Part shown: in pieces, positions 1 through 4,188 of the stretch | Numbering within the stretch: position 1 is the stretch's first letter | Layout of the letters: each line of letters begins with the position of its first letter | Position numbers and translations under genes: made by a program | Notes under the pieces: model-generated | The model's database searches: none | What the model saw: only the letters and a program-made list of their open reading frames with translations | Told to the model about the DNA's origin: nothing | Origin: Microcaldota archaeon | GTDB taxonomy: Archaea > Micrarchaeota > Micrarchaeia > Anstonellales > Bilamarchaeaceae | Direction: 5' to 3' | Assembly (NCBI GenBank): GCA_030668565.1 | Contig: DAOVFD010000074.1 | Span: forward strand, 1-5,116 | DNA: 5,116 nt

Positions 1-1466
1 GTATGTATATTAACACATACATCTTCGCGAGTAGTAGTTCCCTTTGCTGTAGTACCAAATGTTTTAGGGTCTATCCCACCATCGCTGTCCTCACATTGTG
101 GAATACATACTCCGGCCGAGCAGGCATACCCAAATCCACAATCCATAGGAGTATGGGAATACGTAAAAAGATCGACACAGTAATACTCCTTCACAGTCTC
201 GCTGTCTACGCATAAATCACCAAAGGCGAAATCCCCATACCATACTGTTCCATATGTGTACTGGTCCATTCCACCGTCAGTATCGGTGCAACCTACAACA
301 CATTTGCCTCCCGAACACGTATAGCCAGATGGACAGTCATATGTAGTAACTTTGACATCATTACCATCACACCAATACTCTCTAACATGAGAACTATCAC
401 TGCAGTAGTCATTGTAGGTTGAAGAGCCTTTTGTGACATGACCGTATGTATATATATCTATGCCATCCGAGTCAGAACAGCCTGAAGAGATGCACCTCCC
501 ATTGCTGCAAGAATAACCTGATGGACAGCTTAAGAGTAAAGATGATACATGGTCGGAGTCTGAACAGTAGTATTCCTTAACAGTATCACTATCATAGCAA
601 TAATCTGTATATGTAGAACCGTCAAGTGTGACCGTCCCTTTCTCATACCTGTCTTCGCCACCATCAGAGTCGTCACACCCAGTACCTGTATATGTGCACC
701 TTCCATCGCTGCAGACATAACCGGACGGACAATTAAGATAGTTCCAGTAAATATTATCGCCACTGCAGTAATATTCCTTTACAGTATCACCATCGGTGCA
801 ATAATCCGTATAGGAGGTAGTGCCTTTTGAAATCGTCCCTTTTGTATATCTATCCTGACCCAAATCGCTATCAATGCATCCCGTGCTCGCAACACAAACT
901 CCCCTGCTACAGACGTATCCTGAGGAACAACTAATATACGTAGATGCAACCTCACCATCCTCTTTGCAGTAATATTCAACAACTTGTGTAGAATCAAAAC
1001 AATAATCAGTATAAGATTCATTGTCCTTTGTAACAGTTCCCGCTACCCAGACATCCCTTCCATCTTCAGTATCGCTACATGCACTAAAAACGCATGCGCC
1101 ATCGTTACAAGTATAATCTTCGGGACATCCGGAAACAATTGAATTGATTTCGTTATTAGCACAATAATATTCGACTACGCTGTTATCCAAACAATAATCG
1201 GTATATTCCTCTTCTCCCTTTGTGGCAGTTCCCTTTTCATAAATATCATTTCCTTCATCAGTATCCTCACAGGGAATAACAATACATGCGCCTTCGCTAC
1301 AGATATAGCCATCAGGACAATCCTGCACCTCGCTTTTCAGTTCATCCCCCCTGCAATAATATTCCACTATCCTGGAAGTTCCCTGGCAGGAATCGCTATA
1401 GGTAAGACCGTTGTATGTTACATAACCAAACACATGGATATCTGCTCCTGCTTCGCTGTCGTTGCA
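1..1466 (-). repeat. Eight tandem protein-coding repeats (about 63-67 codons each), the last cut by the window edge
   Basis: Repeat units start at the first Cys codon of each: 1466, 1271, 1079, 878, 677, 479, 290 and 95 (high coordinate, reading leftwards). The cysteine spacing is C-x24/25-C-x9/10-C-x11/12-C-x5-C-x4-C, followed by a 3-6 residue linker. Conserved landmarks in order are CxD[ST]D/E..G.D, a Gly-Thr-Val-like step (G-T-V-T-K-G), YTDYC, VKEYYC, CPSGYVC and a final SxGxC. The units are clearly related in protein but well diverged in DNA, so this is an old or selected repeat rather than a fresh tandem duplication. Units 4 and 5 (878-480) look most alike. Unit 6 lacks one residue in the acidic loop (DSDGID), and the visible half of unit 8 replaces YTDYC with REDVC. 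Confidence 0.9.
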
Positions 1467-1556
1467 TTTTACTTCAGGTACTGGTTCAGTTGGCTGCTGG
1501 ATGCACCCTAACCCTACAAACAAAACAAAAGCCGCAAATAACAGAATAACTCTCAT
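1..1556 (-). CDS. Large cysteine-rich tandem-repeat lipoprotein, partial (C-terminal part beyond the left edge)
   Basis: An open frame with no stop runs from the ATG at 1556-1554 to the left edge, giving 518 codons. The protein begins with a short signal peptide: MR, a hydrophobic run (residues 3-16), then GLGC, so Cys18 is the likely lipidated residue. A short polar/proline linker (19-30, IQQPTEPVPEVK) follows. From Cys31 onward it is entirely a tandem six-Cys repeat of about 65 residues, with 45 cysteines in the visible part. The inferred place is the outer face of the cell membrane, anchored by lipid, with cysteines paired as disulfides. The acidic opening loop of each repeat (for example CDDSDGGED) suggests calcium binding. 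No enzyme motif is visible, so the role is unknown; adhesion or cell-surface structure are guesses. The lipobox is slightly unusual, with Gly rather than Leu at -3. The gene starts 38 bases after the isopentenyl phosphate kinase stop on the same strand. Total length and any C-terminal domain cannot be known from here. Confidence 0.88.
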   Translation of the reverse strand, partial: MRVILLFAAFVLFVGLGCIQQPTEPVPEVKCNDSEAGADIHVFGYVTYNGLTYSDSCQGTSRIVEYYCRGDELKSEVQDCPDGYICSEGACIVIPCEDTDEGNDIYEKGTATKGEEEYTDYCLDNSVVEYYCANNEINSIVSGCPEDYTCNDGACVFSACSDTEDGRDVWVAGTVTKDNESYTDYCFDSTQVVEYYCKEDGEVASTYISCSSGYVCSRGVCVASTGCIDSDLGQDRYTKGTISKGTTSYTDYCTDGDTVKEYYCSGDNIYWNYLNCPSGYVCSDGRCTYTGTGCDDSDGGEDRYEKGTVTLDGSTYTDYCYDSDTVKEYYCSDSDHVSSLLLSCPSGYSCSNGRCISSGCSDSDGIDIYTYGHVTKGSSTYNDYCSDSSHVREYWCDGNDVKVTTYDCPSGYTCSGGKCVVGCTDTDGGMDQYTYGTVWYGDFAFGDLCVDSETVKEYYCVDLFTYSHTPMDCGFGYACSAGVCIPQCEDSDGGIDPKTFGTTAKGTTTREDVCVNIH

Positions 1557-1576
1557 GGCATTTATTCAATGTAAAA

Positions 1577-1588
1577 CAATAAAAACCT
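1577..1588 (-). promoter_or_regulatory. T-rich element: possible TATA box of the lipoprotein gene and/or terminator of the kinase gene
   Basis: Read on the minus strand, the 38-base gap between the kinase stop and the lipoprotein ATG contains AGGTTTTTATTG and then another T run (TGTTTTAC). The AT core is centred about 26 bases before the ATG, the distance expected for an archaeal TATA box serving a leaderless transcript, and no Shine-Dalgarno match is seen before that ATG. The same T-rich tract could instead end kinase transcripts, as archaeal polymerase can terminate on T runs. The two readings cannot be separated by sequence alone. Confidence 0.35.
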
Positions 1589-1594
1589 AAGTTC

Positions 1595-2350
1595 TTATGG
1601 GGTAATCTCGGTGCATACTGTTTTTTCTCCCCTTAGAAGCGCTTCAACCCTTTCGGGACGTCTTCCGTTAACAACATAGGTGGTTTTTCCTGACCTGATT
1701 GCCTCTTCAAGTTTTCCCCGCATTCCGCCGGTTACATCGGTAGCGCTTGACTCTCCAACGTGCTTAAGAACATCCTCAAGATTTTCGTTTGTTATTTTTT
1801 CAACAACTTTTCCCTCAACCAGAACGCCATCAACATCAGTAGCGAAAATAACTTCGTCCGCCCATTTCGAAAGATAAGAGATTATCTGGTCTCCTGAGCA
1901 TACCGAACCGCCGAATTCTTCATCAAGGAGCATATCTCCATAAAGCACAGGAAGGAAATTTTTTTCAGAGAATTTCATAACTATTTCATGGTTGAACTCA
2001 GCAATTCTCCTGTCCTTTTGATATCCAAGAGCAAGTGGGGGAAGCGAAATTGCAGGAACCCCTCTTTCCGCAAGTTTTTCAACAAGCAGTGCAGACAGCT
2101 GTGTACAGGTTACGTGGGTGATTGCAAATGACCTTCTTTCCTCAGGAGTCCTCACATCGTGAGTAATCTTGAATCCTGTAGCTAGGGGATGGCCGAATGA
2201 ACCGACTCCATGTATAAGAATGAAATCCTTTATTCCATCCTTCCAGACTTTGGCGATTACCTCCACCAGTTTGTCCATCGTTTCATTGTCCGCTTCCATG
2301 AATCCTGATTTTTTAGTAATCAGGCTACCGCCAAGTTTAATGAGTTTCAT
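1595..2350 (-). CDS. ipk: Isopentenyl phosphate kinase (archaeal mevalonate pathway)
   Basis: This 251-residue protein belongs to the amino acid kinase fold. It is predicted to phosphorylate isopentenyl phosphate with ATP to give isopentenyl diphosphate, the last kinase step of the archaeal-type mevalonate route that supplies ether-lipid and quinone side chains; it acts in the cytoplasm. Visible signatures are KLGGS (5-9) with Lys13/Lys14 at the N-terminal phosphate-binding loop, HGVGSFGH (47-54) containing the family's substrate-phosphate histidine, YGDMLLD (137-143), CSGDQ (151-155), ATDVDGVL (170-177) in the nucleotide region, and DVTGGMRGK (205-213). The length fits the family (about 245-265). 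The HGxGSFGH motif separates it from acetylglutamate and uridylate kinases. The ATG at 2350 puts the KLGGS strand right at the N-terminus as usual, and a TATA-like box sits about 26 bases upstream, which suggests a leaderless mRNA. It is divergent from the methyltransferase gene; other mevalonate-pathway genes are not in view. Confidence 0.93.
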   Translation of the reverse strand: MKLIKLGGSLITKKSGFMEADNETMDKLVEVIAKVWKDGIKDFILIHGVGSFGHPLATGFKITHDVRTPEERRSFAITHVTCTQLSALLVEKLAERGVPAISLPPLALGYQKDRRIAEFNHEIVMKFSEKNFLPVLYGDMLLDEEFGGSVCSGDQIISYLSKWADEVIFATDVDGVLVEGKVVEKITNENLEDVLKHVGESSATDVTGGMRGKLEEAIRSGKTTYVVNGRRPERVEALLRGEKTVCTEITP

Positions 2351-2372
2351 AAGAAATTAAGGAGAGAAAGGG

Positions 2373-2380
2373 TTTTTAAT
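2373..2380 (-). promoter_or_regulatory. Candidate TATA box for isopentenyl phosphate kinase
   Basis: Minus-strand AATTAAAA, within TTTCAATTAAAAACC, is centred about 26 bases before the kinase ATG. No Shine-Dalgarno-like sequence lies in the 20 bases before that ATG (CTCCTTAATTTCTT), so a leaderless transcript starting at or near the A of ATG is the simplest reading. It is inferred from spacing only. Confidence 0.4.
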
Positions 2381-2403
2381 TGAAATCGTTGACGGAAAAC
2401 ACC

Positions 2404-2415
2404 TTATTTAAAAAC
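2404..2415 (+). promoter_or_regulatory. Candidate TATA box for the methyltransferase gene
   Basis: TTATTTAAAAAC is a good match to the archaeal TATA consensus and lies about 40 bases before the methyltransferase ATG. A start site about 26 bases downstream would fall near 2436 and leave a short leader that still contains the GAGG ribosome binding site. The element sits in the 99-base divergent gap, about 30 bases from the candidate kinase box, so the two promoters are back to back. Confidence 0.45.
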
Positions 2416-2438
2416 ATAACCAATCAGTTATAACAACT

Positions 2439-2442
2439 GAGG
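2439..2442 (+). promoter_or_regulatory. Ribosome binding site of the methyltransferase gene
   Basis: GAGG sits 7 bases before the ATG at 2450 and is complementary to the CCUC core of the 16S rRNA tail. It supports this ATG as the start. Confidence 0.5.
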
Positions 2443-2449
2443 GATATCA

Positions 2450-3457
2450 ATGAGTAGTAAGAATCCATATCTTGCAAAAAAAGCACCTGTGGAACTGGAT
2501 AAATTCGAAGCAAAGACCAGAGGTTACAGATTTGCAACAAAAAAACTTCTTGAGGGCATACAAAAAGTTGAAGGAAAAATAATCGACCTTGGTTCAGGAA
2601 CAGCAAACTCAACACTCGAGATATCAAGTAAATATCGCGGATCAGATAATCAAGTAACTGCCGTTGAACAGGGAAAAGAAGCGCATAATCTTGCATTAAT
2701 GAAATTTGGTTTGAGTACAATAGACTTTAGTAATATTGAGGATGAGAAACTAACCGGGTTCTTTTTAGAATTCAGGAAAGAAGCGATGCCTTTGAATGAC
2801 CGTGTAAAATTCCATTTAAGAAATGTTCAAGACGTAGATGATTTTTTTGAAGGTAAAGCAGGACTGGTTGTAGGAAATCATTTATGGCACTGGCTGGTTA
2901 AGCAGGGAGTTGAGGATAAAGCACTTCTCGCTGTAAAAACAGTTCTCAATGGTGATGGAATTCTTGCAATCAATACATCTTCCCACCTGATGATGCCAGT
3001 TAAATATGATATAAAAGATACTTCCATATTCCATCATCCCCTTATGCGTAGATTTTTCGAGAGTCTTCAAAGAAAAGCAAAGGAAAGGGCAGGACTTGAT
3101 ATTCCTATGGTTGAACATCCAGAACCCATATTTGAAAGGGAGAACCTGATTAAAAAGTTTGAAGCTGCAGGATTCGAGCTTGTGGAATATGATGAATATC
3201 TGATAAGCGTAGGACACGACCCTGAAACAGGAGAGGACAACTTCAGAGAAGGGGCATTGATGCTCTCCAATTATCATATGAAATATCATGCGAAGAACAG
3301 GGCCTTGTATGATTTAGGTCTCAACGATGCAGAAATGGATGCAATAGTCGAAACTGCAAGAACCGAAACTCTTGAAAACATAGGCAATGATTTGGAGCAT
3401 CAGGGACATATCTATGATGTGAATCCGAAATTCGTCTTTAAAAAACGAAAATATTAA
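2450..3457 (+). CDS. Class I SAM-dependent methyltransferase, substrate unknown
   Basis: This 335-residue soluble protein has a Rossmann-type methyltransferase core in roughly residues 25-185. Motif I is IIDLGSGTANS (44-54), the glycine-rich S-adenosylmethionine loop. The next strand ends in VTAVEQ (69-74), with Glu73 in the position that normally holds the ribose hydroxyls. A motif IV-like stretch, VVGNHLWHWL (140-149), resembles the N/S-x-x-x-HW signature of small-molecule methyltransferases. The strand GDGILAINTSSHL (168-180) fits motif V/VI. The region after about residue 185 (Asp/Glu/Lys-rich, helical, ending in FKKRKY) is not recognised and may form the substrate lid or a partner surface. 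No RNA-binding or DNA-methylase motif such as NPPY/DPPY is seen, so a small-molecule or lipid substrate is a mild preference, not a conclusion. The gene has its own TATA-like box and ribosome site, and its stop codon abuts the promoter of the toxin-antitoxin operon. Confidence 0.8.
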   Translation: MSSKNPYLAKKAPVELDKFEAKTRGYRFATKKLLEGIQKVEGKIIDLGSGTANSTLEISSKYRGSDNQVTAVEQGKEAHNLALMKFGLSTIDFSNIEDEKLTGFFLEFRKEAMPLNDRVKFHLRNVQDVDDFFEGKAGLVVGNHLWHWLVKQGVEDKALLAVKTVLNGDGILAINTSSHLMMPVKYDIKDTSIFHHPLMRRFFESLQRKAKERAGLDIPMVEHPEPIFERENLIKKFEAAGFELVEYDEYLISVGHDPETGEDNFREGALMLSNYHMKYHAKNRALYDLGLNDAEMDAIVETARTETLENIGNDLEHQGHIYDVNPKFVFKKRKY

Positions 3458-3460
3458 ATA
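3451..3460 (+). promoter_or_regulatory. Candidate TATA box of the toxin-antitoxin operon
   Basis: ATATTAAATA, preceded by a purine-rich ACGAAAA that could act as a BRE, overlaps the methyltransferase stop codon (TAA at 3455-3457). A start about 26 bases downstream would fall near 3481, leaving a very short leader with the ribosome site of the antitoxin gene. The operator half-sites begin within this box and reach the predicted start. Confidence 0.45.
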
Positions 3461-3484
3461 TGTGAGTTCACATATATTCACATA
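3458..3484. promoter_or_regulatory. Predicted operator: inverted repeat plus an extra direct half-site
   Basis: TATGTGA (3459-3465) and TCACATA (3468-3474) form a perfect inverted repeat with a 2-base spacer; one more pair (A3458/T3475) extends it to 18 bases. A second TCACATA follows at 3478-3484, exactly 10 bases, or one helical turn, after the first. Three half-sites on one face of the helix, lying between the TATA box and the predicted start, are what is expected for cooperative binding by a ribbon-helix-helix antitoxin. Autorepression by the antitoxin, strengthened by the antitoxin-toxin complex, is therefore the likely control. The repeat is seen directly; its binder is inferred. Confidence 0.7.
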
Positions 3485-3490
3485 GGTGAT
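3484..3490 (+). promoter_or_regulatory. Strong ribosome binding site that sets the antitoxin start
   Basis: AGGTGAT is a 7-base match to the complement of the archaeal 16S rRNA tail and ends 4 bases before the ATG at 3495. It overlaps the in-frame GTG at 3486, which therefore cannot be the start; it is part of the ribosome site. The last base of the final operator half-site is also the first base of this element. Confidence 0.75.
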
Positions 3491-3494
3491 AAAG

Positions 3495-3725
3495 ATGACT
3501 AACGTTAATATAACGCTTTCGATTTCGGAAGAACTGCACAAAAAGATGAAAGAGCACGGTGAGATTAGATGGAGCGAGGTAGTAAGGAAGATTATCGAAC
3601 AAAAACTTGCAGACCTCGAACTACTCGATAAACTCACTGGAAAGAGTAAACTTACGGAGAAGGAGGCACGAGAGCTAAGCGAGAAAATAAATAAGGCAGT
3701 AGCAAAAAAACTGGGTATTTTATGA
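3495..3725 (+). CDS. vapB: Ribbon-helix-helix antitoxin (VapB-like)
   Basis: This 76-residue protein is the predicted antitoxin and transcriptional autorepressor of the toxin gene that follows. The N-terminal part is a ribbon-helix-helix DNA-binding domain: a strand at about residues 3-9 (NVNITLS), helix one at 11-21 (SEELHKKMKEH), a turn around Gly22, and helix two at 26-38 (WSEVVRKIIEQKL). The remainder (about 40-76) is charged and helical, with a KLTEKEARELSEKI stretch, and is the likely toxin-wrapping tail. The ATG at 3495 is chosen over the GTG at 3486 because a strong AGGTGAT ribosome site covers the latter. The stop codon overlaps the toxin start (ATGA at 3722-3725), so translation of the two is probably coupled. 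Three TCACATA half-sites just upstream fit autoregulation. Confidence 0.85.
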   Translation: MTNVNITLSISEELHKKMKEHGEIRWSEVVRKIIEQKLADLELLDKLTGKSKLTEKEARELSEKINKAVAKKLGIL

Positions 3726-4132
3726 AGCTCATCCTCGATACAAACATCATCATATCGGCTTTAATCCGGGATTCAATAACAAGAAGGTTAATCATCTCAA
3801 TGAATATCCCACTATATTATCCCGAGGCCGGCCTTCGTGAAATATTCTCTCACAAAAAGCTGATACTGCAAAAGTCAGGACTTAATGAAAAAAATTTCAA
3901 TATCATCATGAATAGATTGTTCAATTACATAAACATCATCCCGGATAAAAGAATGGAAAAACATATTGGGAAAGCTAAGAAAATAATGAAGCCAATCGAC
4001 TCAAAAGATGCAATCTTTCTTGCTGCTGCGCTTTCATATGAAGATGCAATTATTTGGAGTGATGATAAAGACTTTGAAAAACAAACTTTTGTTAAGGTCG
4101 TCAAAACGAAAGAGATGCTTCGGCACTTTTAG
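3722..4132 (+). CDS. vapC: PIN-domain ribonuclease toxin (VapC-like)
   Basis: This 136-residue PIN-domain protein is predicted to be a magnesium-dependent endoribonuclease held inactive by the antitoxin encoded just upstream. The acidic active-site set is visible: Asp6 in LDTNII, Glu40 in GLREIF, Asp96 in SKDAIFLAAAL, and Asp114/Asp117 in WSDDKDF. The pattern DTNIIISALIRDSITRRLI near the start and WSDDKDF followed by a VVKT strand near the end place it in a PIN branch distinct from the shortest classical VapC proteins, and single PIN-domain proteins of other function exist there. Pairing with a ribbon-helix-helix gene by a 4-base overlap makes the toxin reading the best one. The RNA target (tRNA, rRNA or mRNA) cannot be told. 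All catalytic acids are present, so the gene looks intact. Confidence 0.87.
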   Translation: MKLILDTNIIISALIRDSITRRLIISMNIPLYYPEAGLREIFSHKKLILQKSGLNEKNFNIIMNRLFNYINIIPDKRMEKHIGKAKKIMKPIDSKDAIFLAAALSYEDAIIWSDDKDFEKQTFVKVVKTKEMLRHF

Positions 4133-4143
4133 CGTAAGAAAGC

Positions 4144-4152
4144 CTTAAAACC
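4144..4152 (+). promoter_or_regulatory. Weak candidate TATA box for the RLI gene
   Basis: CTTAAAACC lies about 41 bases before the RLI ATG, in the 56-base gap after the toxin stop. A start about 26 bases downstream would fall near 4174, just ahead of the GGTGAT ribosome site. The match is modest, and read-through from the toxin gene is possible. Confidence 0.3.
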
Positions 4153-4174
4153 AAAACTGAGTGAAACCTATTAT

Positions 4175-4180
4175 GGTGAT
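4175..4180 (+). promoter_or_regulatory. Ribosome binding site of the RLI gene
   Basis: GGTGAT is complementary to the 16S rRNA tail and lies 8 bases before the ATG at 4189. It supports that ATG over the out-of-frame ATG at 4173. Confidence 0.6.
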
Positions 4181-4188
4181 TGATCAAG

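Noticed and set aside
3..215. Plus-strand open frame of 70 codons at the left edge
   Set aside because: It is the exact antisense, in codon register, of the cysteine-rich repeat gene; no ribosome site precedes it and its composition follows the repeat.
530..1021. Two minus-strand open frames (530-763 and 779-1021)
   Set aside because: They are shifted-frame shadows of the repeat lipoprotein; the true frame is open from 1556 to the edge with conserved cysteines in every unit.
1..1466. CRISPR-like array, suggested by regular spacing of similar words such as GCARTAATATTC
   Set aside because: The period is about 195 bases, the copies vary at synonymous and other sites, and an uninterrupted coding frame explains the periodicity.
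1680..2360. Plus-strand open frames opposite isopentenyl phosphate kinase (1680-1877 and 2169-2360)
   Set aside because: They lie antisense to a well-supported enzyme gene and their translations show low-complexity Ser/Pro composition with no motif.
2424..3637. Minus-strand open frames opposite the methyltransferase and antitoxin genes
   Set aside because: Their translations have no recognisable domain, and the plus-strand genes have clear motifs, ribosome sites and promoters.
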